From JADKCL01 sp031424495 (GTDB lineage: Bacteria > Bacteroidota > Bacteroidia > J057 > JADKCL01): 11,909 nucleotides of DNA. Location of the stretch: assembly GCA_031424495.1 (NCBI GenBank), contig JANPHP010000022.1:1-11909 (forward strand), given 5' to 3'. Shown here piece after piece: positions 1 through 6,157 of the stretch. Position 1 is the stretch's first letter. Each line of letters opens with the position of its first letter. The translations under genes and the position numbers were made by a program. The notes beneath the pieces are model-generated. The model was not told the origin of the DNA. It searched no databases and saw nothing but the letters and a program-made list of their open reading frames with translations.

Positions 1-251
1 CATGTTCTGCTGAATTTAGGATGAAGCCCAAACATTCGACAAATATCCAATCAAGCAAAACCGTCGATGCACACACCAAGGTCCGGCGGCGACCTAATTC
101 CTATTCAGCCAGAGCTTGCCGAATTTGTCGTACACCCGGCGTGATCCGCAGCAATTAAGAGACAAACTTCTAGCGCCATGATTGCTAATAACGTTTGGTG
201 TGCCACAGCAGGCTTCAAAATTAGACATCAATTTTCAACCTCCGATTATCG
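1..251. other. Left-edge region without a convincing gene
   Basis: I see no supported gene here. Frames are short and broken by stops. A 25-codon frame runs from an ATG at 67 to a TGA at 142-144 but has no recognisable motif or ribosome binding site. The sequence before the dimethylargininase contains TAATAACGTTTG near 185-196, which resembles the Bacteroidota -7 box but has one base too many between TA and TTTG and lacks a good TTTG upstream, so no promoter is called. Confidence 0.4.
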
Positions 252-1028
252 ATGATGATGCCCCCAAGTTTCACCCACGCCATCGTCCGCACGCCTTGCG
301 CCGCGCTCATCCATGGCCTCACGAGCGCCAATCTGGGCTTGCCCGACTACGACAAGGCCCTGCAACAGCATGCGGCCTATGTCGCAGCGCTGCAAGCCTG
401 CGGCCTTGCCGTCGACATCCTTCCCGCCGATGAGCGCTTCCCCGACTCGACCTTCGTCGAGGACGTCGCGCTGTGCACGCCGCGCTGCGCGCTCGTCACC
501 AACCCCGGCGCACCCTCGCGCAATGGCGAGCGCGCGCTCATTCGCCCGAGCTTGGAGAAATATTATGCCGACATTGCCGAGATCCGATTTCCCGGCACGC
601 TCGATGCCGGCGATGTCATGATGGTCGGCAGCCACTATTACATCGGCCTGAGCGAACGCACGAATGCAGAAGGCGCCGCGCAGCTCATTGCGATTTTGGC
701 GCAATATGGCATGACAGGGCAGGCCGTCGCGCTGCGCCATGTCTTGCACCTCAAGACGGGCATTTCCTACCTGGAAAACAACCATTTGCTCGTTTGCGGA
801 GAGTTTGTCGACGATCCCGTCTTTGCGCAATTCGATCGCATCGTCGTCCCGTCCACTGAGTCCTACGCAGCCAACTCGCTCTGGATCAATGGCCGCGTCC
901 TTGTGCCTGCGTCTTGTCCAGAGACAATGACACAGATCTCAGCGCTCGGCTACGAGGTCATTCCCCTTGTAATGACCGAATTTGAGAAGGTCGATGGCGG
1001 ATTGAGCTGTCTGTCCCTGCGTTTTTAG
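252..1028 (+). CDS. Dimethylarginine dimethylaminohydrolase (dimethylargininase) family protein
   Basis: Cytosolic enzyme of the guanidino-modifying (pentein) superfamily. DDAH hydrolyses N-omega-methylated arginines to citrulline and methylamines; some bacterial relatives act on arginine itself. The 258-residue length is typical of the short DDAH type. Visible motifs in order: an IVRTP start at 11-15, FVEDVA at 68-73, TLDAGDVM at 116-123 with the acidic catalytic position D118, HLKTGISYL with catalytic H166, and the C-terminal GGLSCLSLR with nucleophile C253. All three catalytic positions are intact. Three consecutive in-frame ATGs (252, 255, 258) make the exact start uncertain, and none has a clear Shine-Dalgarno sequence. 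The gene is visibly richer in G+C than the membrane-protein cluster downstream. The family is clear; the substrate (methylarginine or arginine) is not decided by sequence. Confidence 0.93.
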   Translation: MMMPPSFTHAIVRTPCAALIHGLTSANLGLPDYDKALQQHAAYVAALQACGLAVDILPADERFPDSTFVEDVALCTPRCALVTNPGAPSRNGERALIRPSLEKYYADIAEIRFPGTLDAGDVMMVGSHYYIGLSERTNAEGAAQLIAILAQYGMTGQAVALRHVLHLKTGISYLENNHLLVCGEFVDDPVFAQFDRIVVPSTESYAANSLWINGRVLVPASCPETMTQISALGYEVIPLVMTEFEKVDGGLSCLSLRF

Positions 1029-1101
1029 TGCGGGCTTTTTTGCCCTAAGAATGGAGAGCTTAGTGGTTTGCGAAACAGGCATTCACTGCGTATTTTTAAG
1101 G

Positions 1102-1812
1102 ATGGCAAAATCTAATTCTGCTTCCGCACGGTGCGCCTTGGGAGCCTGCAGGCGCTTAATTCTTGCGCTGTTTTTTGGGTTGGGCATATTTCATACAGCT
1201 CAGGCGCAATTTACCGCCGGCGCAATGACCGACATCGGCATGGCTTGGATGCCGATCGAGCCTGCAAAATCCTTTGGATGGGAAACGCGACCTGGATTTG
1301 GGCCGCAGGTTGGCGTTTTTGCAAATTTCAATCTCAACCGTTGGTTATTTGTCGAGGGGCAATTGAATTACAATTACATCTCTGGCAGAATGCGAAGGGA
1401 GATGCCCAACACGGATGTGAACAACAATCCCTTGCCCAAGAGCTTCTACGCCCACGCAAGCGAAAACCTGAGTACACTCAGCCTTCCATTGTTATTGGGA
1501 ATGCGCGTGAACTGGTGCAATTTGCTCGTGGGGCCACAGATCAATACTGTCCTTGCAAGCCGAGAGCGACAATGGGGCAATCCGATTGTTGAGGGCATTG
1601 AACTTCAATATTCTAACCGTACACGTGGCCTCCCGGTGAATGCGTTTGACATTGGTCTCAAAATAGGGTTGGTGACCTCAATATCGCAACGATTCGCAAT
1701 TGAAGCTACTTATTATCATGGCCTTACCAATATCTATGACCAAAGCTATTATGTCGGCAACTGGCGTGTGCGGCAAGTGACTTATGGACTGCGGTATATC
1801 ATTTTCAAGTAG
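1102..1812 (+). CDS. Outer-membrane beta-barrel protein, PorT-like family
   Basis: Predicted exported outer-membrane protein of 236 residues with the look of the Bacteroidota PorT/OMP_b-brl family: alternating polar/aromatic strands ending in an aromatic residue (Y-I-I-F-K). The N-terminus is a signal peptide, with basic residues at 17-18, a hydrophobic core at about 19-30 and a probable signal peptidase I site after AQA at 33-35. Barrel-like stretches include GVFANFNLNRWLFVEGQLNY, LSLPLLLGMRVNW, and FAIEATYYHGLTNIYD. I chose the ATG at 1102 because it gives a normal signal peptide; the in-frame ATG at 1051 would add 17 residues including two cysteines and make the leader unusually long. Role unknown: such small barrels often serve as membrane-embedded assembly or adhesion factors. 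Whether it is co-transcribed with the dimethylargininase 73 bases upstream is unclear. Confidence 0.8.
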   Translation: MAKSNSASARCALGACRRLILALFFGLGIFHTAQAQFTAGAMTDIGMAWMPIEPAKSFGWETRPGFGPQVGVFANFNLNRWLFVEGQLNYNYISGRMRREMPNTDVNNNPLPKSFYAHASENLSTLSLPLLLGMRVNWCNLLVGPQINTVLASRERQWGNPIVEGIELQYSNRTRGLPVNAFDIGLKIGLVTSISQRFAIEATYYHGLTNIYDQSYYVGNWRVRQVTYGLRYIIFK

Positions 1813-1969
1813 AGCGGCCAGTCGTCTCTAGATTTTTGATTTGCGGAAGGCTTTGGGCGGTCTGGAGCACCCGTAGATTATCGATTTGCAAGCCATTTCG
1901 AGTTGAATGTGCAAGGGAGGCGAAATTTATATCATTAGTAAACAGCACCTTATGCAATATATGTAAATC

Positions 1970-1987
1970 TTTCAGTAAATACTGAAA
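1970..1987. promoter_or_regulatory. Perfect palindrome, candidate operator
   Basis: TTTCAGTA (1970-1977) and TACTGAAA (1980-1987) are perfect 8-base inverted repeats separated by AA. The site ends 18 bases before the TATATTTG box at 2006 and therefore covers where the -33 element would lie, a position typical of a repressor operator. No regulator gene is visible in the window. The regulatory role is inferred from symmetry and position only. Confidence 0.4.
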
Positions 1988-2005
1988 CTTCGATACGCAA
2001 AATCG

Positions 2006-2013
2006 TATATTTG
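2006..2013 (+). promoter_or_regulatory. Promoter-like -7 box before membrane-protein cluster
   Basis: TATATTTG matches the Bacteroidota -7 consensus TAnnTTTG exactly and lies 63 bases before the first ATG of the cluster. No TTTG is present at the -33 distance, where the palindrome at 1970-1987 sits instead, so the promoter might depend on an activator. The six-base consensus also occurs by chance a few times per 12 kb. Confidence 0.35.
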
Positions 2014-2076
2014 AATGCGTTTCGGTCCTGACCATGCCGGTCTTGGTAACCAAACGGATTTGAATCTTGAAAGACT

Positions 2077-2406
2077 ATGGCACTCGTCCTTATCCTCATG
2101 TTTTTTCTCGGTGTAATCCAGGTCCTGTGGGCTGCAATTTTGGGATTTGTCGCCCGCGACAAATCGGTCAGGCAACATTTGGGCAACTATTTTATAGGTG
2201 TTCTGCTCTACTTTGTACTGTTTGTACCGCTTTCCTTGCTTTCAAATCTTGATATCGGGCATTTGATCATTGGCTTGCACTTCTTTTTGTCAGCAGCAGT
2301 TTTGGCAACTTACCATTTCTATATTGTGGGTTTGCCCAGATCGAGTTCCGTTGTCGAAGATTCCATCCTGCCCGATTTTGAAGAATCGGATATGATAGGC
2401 ATTTGA
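2077..2406 (+). CDS. Small three-helix membrane protein, paralog 1 of 4
   Basis: Not a family I recognise. The 109-residue protein has three hydrophobic segments (about 2-24, 38-57, 60-86) and a short acidic cytosolic or periplasmic tail. The first helix carries FLGVIQVLWAA (10-20), followed by VRQH (31-34), then NYFIGVLLYF at the start of helix 2, and helix 3 contains LATYHFYIV (76-84). These same features recur in the next two genes and more loosely in the third. The tail after residue 88 (SSSVVEDS..DFEESD) is strongly acidic and unlike the tails of its paralogs. It is the first gene of a same-strand set with gaps of 33-53 bases, so an operon is likely. The start is the only sensible ATG; no Shine-Dalgarno sequence is evident. 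Confidence 0.75.
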   Translation: MALVLILMFFLGVIQVLWAAILGFVARDKSVRQHLGNYFIGVLLYFVLFVPLSLLSNLDIGHLIIGLHFFLSAAVLATYHFYIVGLPRSSSVVEDSILPDFEESDMIGI

Positions 2407-2447
2407 GTTCAATCCCTCCCTCATTTCAATCTCTAAACAATAAGTTT

Positions 2448-2783
2448 ATGGACACTATGGATATTTTAACCATCATGTTTTTCCTGGGCATTGCTCAGTT
2501 GATTTGGGCTGCTATTCATGCATCGATGACGGATGTCCCCCAAGTAAGAAAGCATTTTATCAACTATGCTATAGGTGTGGTGATCTATTTCATTGCGATC
2601 ATTGTAATCGGTGAAATCAATGTTGGAAATGAAATCATGTTTGTGGGTTTTCTGTGCTTATTTTTCGGAGGGGCTTTTGGTCTTGCATGCTATCATTTGT
2701 TGATCGTATGCATGAGTTTTTGGCTTGGGTGGCCACGCAGTCTTAAGAACCATACAATCGCTAACCAAACTGTCTCTGAATAG
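2448..2783 (+). CDS. Small three-helix membrane protein, paralog 2 of 4
   Basis: The 111-residue unknown integral membrane protein is homologous to its upstream neighbour. Shared elements: FLGIAQLIWAA (12-22), VRKHFINYAIGVVIYF (33-48), and a third helix with FFGGAFGLACYHLLIV (72-87). The tail is short, basic then polar (WPRSLKNH...). I start it at the ATG at 2448, which aligns with the N-termini of the other paralogs; a TTG at 2403, overlapping the previous stop codon, would add 15 polar residues that no paralog has. The ATG at 2457 is also possible. The gap to the upstream gene is 41 bases. The conserved glycine, glutamine and alanine face in helix 1 suggests helix packing, perhaps homo- or hetero-oligomers among the paralogs (inference). 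Confidence 0.75.
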   Translation: MDTMDILTIMFFLGIAQLIWAAIHASMTDVPQVRKHFINYAIGVVIYFIAIIVIGEINVGNEIMFVGFLCLFFGGAFGLACYHLLIVCMSFWLGWPRSLKNHTIANQTVSE

Positions 2784-2831
2784 GTTCCGGCCCAAAATCC
2801 GCAATCATTTTCTCAACTAAATTTCTTCATC

Positions 2832-3176
2832 ATGGAATTTATTGTCATCGATGTGCTCATCACCATGCTGATTTTGGGCTTTGTCCAATTGCTTGTCGCA
2901 GCCATCCTGATGCAAGCCAAGACTTTTGAACTCGTTCGCGCGCAATTCGAATATTATTTCCTCGGCGTTGCGGTTTACACGATATTTTGTTTGGTAGCCT
3001 TTGTTGGTAGTGTTGCATGGGAACCATTGACTGTGGTTGCAGAAATCCACTTTTTTGGTGGAGCAGCAGCTTTGGCGATCTATCATTTTGTCATTGTCGT
3101 GATTGGATTGAGGTTGCGACATTTGGCGATACGAAATATTAAGAAAAATACACAGATCGAGACTTCTCTTACATGA
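2832..3176 (+). CDS. Small three-helix membrane protein, paralog 3 of 4
   Basis: The 114-residue unknown membrane protein is the third of the tandem set. It shows ILGFVQLLVAA (14-24), VRAQFEYYFLGVAVYT (35-50) and, in helix 3, IHFFGGAAALAIYHFVIV (72-89); the FFGGA and YH positions match paralog 2. The tail is basic (GLRLRHLAIRNIKK, 92-105), in contrast to the acidic tail of paralog 1. By the positive-inside rule this places the C-terminus in the cytoplasm. The ATG at 2832 aligns with the paralogs. It lies 48 bases after the preceding stop and is probably co-transcribed. A 101-codon frame on the opposite strand is a shadow of this gene. Confidence 0.75.
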   Translation: MEFIVIDVLITMLILGFVQLLVAAILMQAKTFELVRAQFEYYFLGVAVYTIFCLVAFVGSVAWEPLTVVAEIHFFGGAAALAIYHFVIVVIGLRLRHLAIRNIKKNTQIETSLT

Positions 3177-3209
3177 TGAGCTTACTTTAACACAGTTAAT
3201 TGGAGTTCT

Positions 3210-3554
3210 ATGATTTTCATTCTTCTAGCCTTCGTCATAGGGATTTTTCAAGTCGTGTGGGCCATCAATCGGCACAATGAGGCTGATTCCAGTCGTGTTT
3301 GGAAATTGCTGGAAATCTATCTCTGTGGCTCGGCAGTGTTTTATTTCCTGATCATTCCTGTTATTGTCGTAGCAGCGGCTACATCAATCGTTGCAATCGT
3401 AGAAGTCTATTTTCAGTATTATCCGGGCATATTATTCTTTTTCAATTTATACATCATGATTCTGGATGCCAAGTACCGGATCAAAGCCGAAAAGCTCGCT
3501 GCCCTTCAAGATGCCGATCGCCTTCAAAAGGAATTTGATGATCTGCATGGGTGA
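3210..3554 (+). CDS. Small three-helix membrane protein, paralog 4 of 4 (divergent)
   Basis: The 114-residue membrane protein is the most divergent member of the set. It keeps VIGIFQVVWAI (9-19) and a V-W-K-L-L-E-I-Y-L-C-G version of the second-helix entry (30-40), but lacks the YH of helix 3, having FFFNLYIMI (76-84) there. Instead of a short tail it ends in a charged, probably helical segment of about 29 residues (86-114, AKYRIKAEKLAALQDADRLQ...), which could form a coiled coil. GGAG seven bases before the ATG is the best Shine-Dalgarno sequence in the cluster. The gap to paralog 3 is 33 bases. The charged tail suggests a cytosolic partner (inference). Function unknown. Confidence 0.72.
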   Translation: MIFILLAFVIGIFQVVWAINRHNEADSSRVWKLLEIYLCGSAVFYFLIIPVIVVAAATSIVAIVEVYFQYYPGILFFFNLYIMILDAKYRIKAEKLAALQDADRLQKEFDDLHG

Positions 3555-3572
3555 AACCCTTTCCGATTCCTC

Positions 3573-3580
3573 TAATTTTG
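3573..3580 (+). promoter_or_regulatory. Possible -7 box before D-amino-acid oxidase
   Basis: TAATTTTG matches TAnnTTTG exactly, 27 bases before the ATG at 3608, but there is no TTTG at the matching -33 distance. It could give the oxidase a start of its own inside the longer gene run, or be a chance match. Confidence 0.2.
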
Positions 3581-3607
3581 CGACCTTTGAGAAATTTTCG
3601 TAGCCCC

Positions 3608-4579
3608 ATGAAACCCAAAATCACCATCATTGGCTGCGGCGTCTCAGGTCTCACGACCGGAATCGTCCTGCTAGACGCGGGTTATGACGTCGAAATTGTC
3701 ACCACTGCCATGCCGACAGATACGGTTTCTGCCCGTGCAGCTGCACTTTGGTTTCCCTTTGAAATCGGTCCAGCAGACCTCGCAAATACTTGGAGCAAAT
3801 ATGCTTATTCTATTTTCGAAACCCTTGCCGATGACCCGCAAACGGGCATTCGAATGCGCAAACATCTTGAGCTGATTGCGCAGGAGTCAGATGCTTGGTG
3901 GATAGATGCCTTGCCTGCGACTGCCATCCGCAAAGCGCGCGTAGAAGAGCTTCCTGACGGCTTTTTCATGGGTTATATGATGGAAGTTCCGATCATAGAA
4001 ACCCCCATTTACCTCGCCTACCTGCAAAGGAGATTTGTGGAGACAGGTGGCGCGATTACCCTCCGCGCAGTCTCCAATATCGATGCATTTTGCAAAATCA
4101 ACGATATTGTGGTCAATTGCACTGGGCTGGGATCAGTGGAATTGATGGGAGACCAAGAAATGTACCCGATCCGAGGGCAAATTGTGAAATTAGCCCCTGA
4201 TCCTGAGGCTGAAAGCATCTCCGCCGACATGGCTTTATGGGAAAGTGAAACTGATCTGGCCTACATCATTCCAAGATCAGATTGCATCGTGCTAGGGGGT
4301 AATGCCTTGATTAACAATGCCGACCTTTTCATTGATGAAGAGACGACCGAAGGTATCCGGCAACGGTGTGAACGGCTCGATCCACGGCTTGCAGATTTGG
4401 AATTTCTGAAGGCCGAGGTCGGCCTACGGCCTGGGCGCAAGGAAATCAGGCTCGCACGAGTGGAAAATCTCATCCACAATTATGGACACGGTGGGGGAGG
4501 CTATACGGTTTCTTGGGGATGTGCCAATGCGGTGCTCGATTTGGTAATGGAGATTGTGCGCCCACCCACCGAAATATGA
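3608..4579 (+). CDS. D-amino-acid oxidase family FAD-dependent oxidoreductase
   Basis: The FAD enzyme oxidises D-amino acids to 2-oxo acids with ammonia and hydrogen peroxide. The 323-residue length fits the family. Visible parts in order: the Rossmann dinucleotide site GCGVSG (9-14), the substrate-domain start SARAAALWFPFE (41-52), the second FAD contact NCTGLGS (170-176), PIRGQ (187-191), GLRPGR (272-277) with the arginine that binds the substrate carboxylate, and HNYGHGGGGYTVSWGCA, a full match to the D-amino-acid oxidase signature. No signal or peroxisomal targeting is expected. I start at the ATG at 3608; an in-frame GTG at 3551 overlapping the previous stop would add 19 residues before the Rossmann strand and is unlikely. 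Its stop overlaps the ATG of the next gene. Substrate choice (neutral or acidic D-amino acid, or glycine-type) is not determined. Confidence 0.92.
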   Translation: MKPKITIIGCGVSGLTTGIVLLDAGYDVEIVTTAMPTDTVSARAAALWFPFEIGPADLANTWSKYAYSIFETLADDPQTGIRMRKHLELIAQESDAWWIDALPATAIRKARVEELPDGFFMGYMMEVPIIETPIYLAYLQRRFVETGGAITLRAVSNIDAFCKINDIVVNCTGLGSVELMGDQEMYPIRGQIVKLAPDPEAESISADMALWESETDLAYIIPRSDCIVLGGNALINNADLFIDEETTEGIRQRCERLDPRLADLEFLKAEVGLRPGRKEIRLARVENLIHNYGHGGGGYTVSWGCANAVLDLVMEIVRPPTEI

Positions 4580-4899
4580 GCGATCCAACGCAAAATCACC
4601 GAGGATTATGGTCTACGGTAACCGAATACATCAATGACTTCCCTGGATTTGTCGTCTGCGAATTTTGTGATATTCACAATGAAACACATCAAATCATCGA
4701 AAAGGTGCCCGTGCTCACCTCCTTGGAGATCGACGAATCAAGGATTTTGCCATTTTCACTCATGATCCCGGGCATAATATTGGAGGAAGAGGTGGTGAAT
4801 GGGCAGCTTTGTATCTGCTTTAGTATTGCGCAGCCATTTGGCATCGCAAGTATCACTGGACTCACTAGGTTTTGGGTATTGGGGGCGCAGGTAGAATGA
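4576..4899 (+). CDS. Hypothetical protein translationally coupled to the oxidase gene
   Basis: The 107-residue protein of unknown function is probably cytosolic and mostly beta-strand. It has no signal peptide or membrane segment. Landmarks are DFPGFVVCEFCDIHNETHQI (21-40), with two cysteines and two histidines close together, EKVPVLTSLEID (42-53), MIPGIILEEE (63-72) and CFSIAQPFGIASITGLTRF (81-99). The ATG at 4576 shares ATGA with the oxidase stop codon, the classic arrangement of translational coupling, so I prefer it to a start at 4513 inside the oxidase. Co-translation argues for related use with the oxidase, but nothing in the sequence says how. I recall similar small Bacteroidota proteins built around an E-K-V-P core, all of unknown function. 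Confidence 0.65.
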   Translation: MSDPTQNHRGLWSTVTEYINDFPGFVVCEFCDIHNETHQIIEKVPVLTSLEIDESRILPFSLMIPGIILEEEVVNGQLCICFSIAQPFGIASITGLTRFWVLGAQVE

Positions 4900-4956
4900 A
4901 TTCATGAAAATCCTTGCGAGAAGCTCCTATCTTTGCGTGGTCTATTGCTCAAAACG

Positions 4957-5412
4957 ATGAAATCGATCACCTTGCGCCATCCTTTCGCTCCCGAACATCG
5001 GTCACAGATTCATGCCATTGTGGCTGATTTTGTGCAGTTTGGGGGATTTCATCCGCTGATCAAGCAGGTGGACTCGATAACAATCGACACGATACAAGAT
5101 AAAATCTATGACATCAAGGAAGAGGCGGTTCTTTTTGGATGGCTGAAAACCAAGCCGAGCTACCGGGTATTTGTGGAGGTATCGGCAGACCATGATCGCG
5201 TTGTGTACAAATCGATGATCATGGGCTTGATGCGCTTGCGGATTGAGTTTTCATTTTTGCAGGATGAGCAACAATTATGGCTGATGGAAGAGGTCGAAGT
5301 CTCATCGATTCCGCTGATCACCAAAACCTTCTTGAATGTATTTGCGCCAGCGCATCAGTCGACGTTTGCGAAAGTTGCACAACATTTGAGCGAGATTGAA
5401 AAGAGACCGTGA
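4957..5412 (+). CDS. SRPBCC (START-like) fold protein
   Basis: The 151-residue protein has the pattern of the SRPBCC superfamily, whose members enclose a hydrophobic ligand in a helix-grip fold (polyketide cyclases, RatA/Coq10-like, Bet v 1-like). An opening strand (MKSITLRHPF) is followed by a short helix and the typical HAIVADFVQFGGFHPLIKQV segment (17-36), several long beta-strands (FGWLKTKPSYRVFVEV; MGLMRLRIEFSFL) and a long C-terminal helix (about 120-148). No signal peptide. The ATG at 4957 is preferred over a TTG at 4933, which adds eight residues before the first strand. It lies 57 bases after the previous gene and may be the last gene of the oxidase transcript. The ligand is unknown. 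Confidence 0.72.
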   Translation: MKSITLRHPFAPEHRSQIHAIVADFVQFGGFHPLIKQVDSITIDTIQDKIYDIKEEAVLFGWLKTKPSYRVFVEVSADHDRVVYKSMIMGLMRLRIEFSFLQDEQQLWLMEEVEVSSIPLITKTFLNVFAPAHQSTFAKVAQHLSEIEKRP

Positions 5413-5441
5413 ACAAAATGCTATAAAACGTAGCCAAATGT

Positions 5442-5472
5442 TTTGTTTTGTTGAAAAAGTGTGCTAGCTTTG
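5442..5472 (+). promoter_or_regulatory. Bacteroidota-type promoter of the macro-domain gene
   Basis: TTTG at 5442-5445 and TAGCTTTG at 5465-5472 are separated by 19 bases, a full match to the Bacteroidota -33/-7 consensus TTTG-N19-TAnnTTTG. Transcription should start near 5480, giving a leader of about 35 bases that contains the purine-rich GAGGGGAAAGAG before the ATG at 5514. This is the best-supported promoter in the window and marks the macro-domain gene as its own transcription unit. Confidence 0.65.
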
Positions 5473-5513
5473 TACCATTCTTGTAATGAATTTGAGGGGA
5501 AAGAGTAACAGAA

Positions 5514-5990
5514 ATGGCAAAACTACATTATCTCAAAGGTGACGCCACACTGCCGCGGGCGTCGGGTATCAAGGTTATCGCACATATCTGCAATGACATC
5601 GGCGGATGGGGGCGTGGATTTGTCGTCGCCATCTCCAAGCGCTGGCAAATACCCGAAGAGTCCTATCGGGCCTGGCACCGCGACCGCGCGCAAAACGATT
5701 TTGCCCTAGGAGCGATCCAAATCGTGCAAGGGAGCAGCTATATCTACATCGCCAATATGGTCGCGCAGCATGGCATCGGACCTAGCGCCGAGGGTCCGCC
5801 GATCAGGTATGATGCATTGGCAGAATGCCTCACGAAGCTCGCGCCCGCCACACAAGAAATGGGCGGAAGCATCCACATGCCGCGCATCGGCACGGGCCTT
5901 GCAGGCGGGAAGTGGGAGCAGATCGAGCCCATCATCCAGCAAAAACTGATTGCCGCTGGTATTGACGTATATGTCTATGATTTTGAGTAA
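5514..5990 (+). CDS. Stand-alone macro domain protein, ALC1-like
   Basis: The single 158-residue macro domain should bind ADP-ribose or a derivative in the cytosol. Motifs: KGDAT at the first loop (8-12), AHICNDIGGWGRGF (23-36), which supplies the adenine/ribose pocket and glycine-rich loop, VAQHGIG (83-89), and HMPRIGTGLAGGKW (121-134) for the diphosphate loop. By remembered alignment it is closer to the macro domain of human ALC1/CHD1L (shared IAHC/GxWGRG, VAQH, HxPRIG, and an A-A-G-I-x-x-Y-x-Y-x-F ending) than to MacroD. The catalytic lysine and aspartate of the related hydrolase TARG1 are absent: the aspartate position in GTGLAGG is alanine. It may therefore be a reader, an ADP-ribose-1''-phosphatase like yeast Poa1, or use other residues. 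No ADP-ribosyltransferase gene is seen nearby. Confidence 0.9.
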   Translation: MAKLHYLKGDATLPRASGIKVIAHICNDIGGWGRGFVVAISKRWQIPEESYRAWHRDRAQNDFALGAIQIVQGSSYIYIANMVAQHGIGPSAEGPPIRYDALAECLTKLAPATQEMGGSIHMPRIGTGLAGGKWEQIEPIIQQKLIAAGIDVYVYDFE

Positions 5991-6157
5991 GTCCAGGCAA
6001 AAATTTCTGGTCTTCGGATATCAATCATTTGGTGAGGGGATAGCCTCGAAAGTGCCGAAAAGATCGCAGGGGAAGGCGGGGCCATTTGCTTTGATTAAAT
6101 CCGTGCCTTCTGACAAGTGCTGATCTTGCGATCCTTGGGAGAGGGAGCATTGATGAC

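Noticed and set aside
67..144. 25-codon frame from ATG at 67
   Set aside because: It has no recognisable motif, ribosome binding site or neighbour logic, and is too short to separate from chance.
246..830. 194-codon open frame on the - strand opposite the dimethylargininase
   Set aside because: It overlaps a gene with intact catalytic motifs almost entirely and shows no motifs of its own; long antisense frames are expected in GC-rich coding sequence.
1030..1048. GGGC-TTTTTT-GCCC hairpin after the dimethylargininase as a terminator
   Set aside because: The stem is only four base pairs and the T-run is in the loop rather than after the stem.
3551..3607. GTG start overlapping the preceding stop as the oxidase start
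   Set aside because: It would put 19 extra residues before the Rossmann strand; the ATG at 3608 places GxGxxG at the usual distance from the N-terminus.
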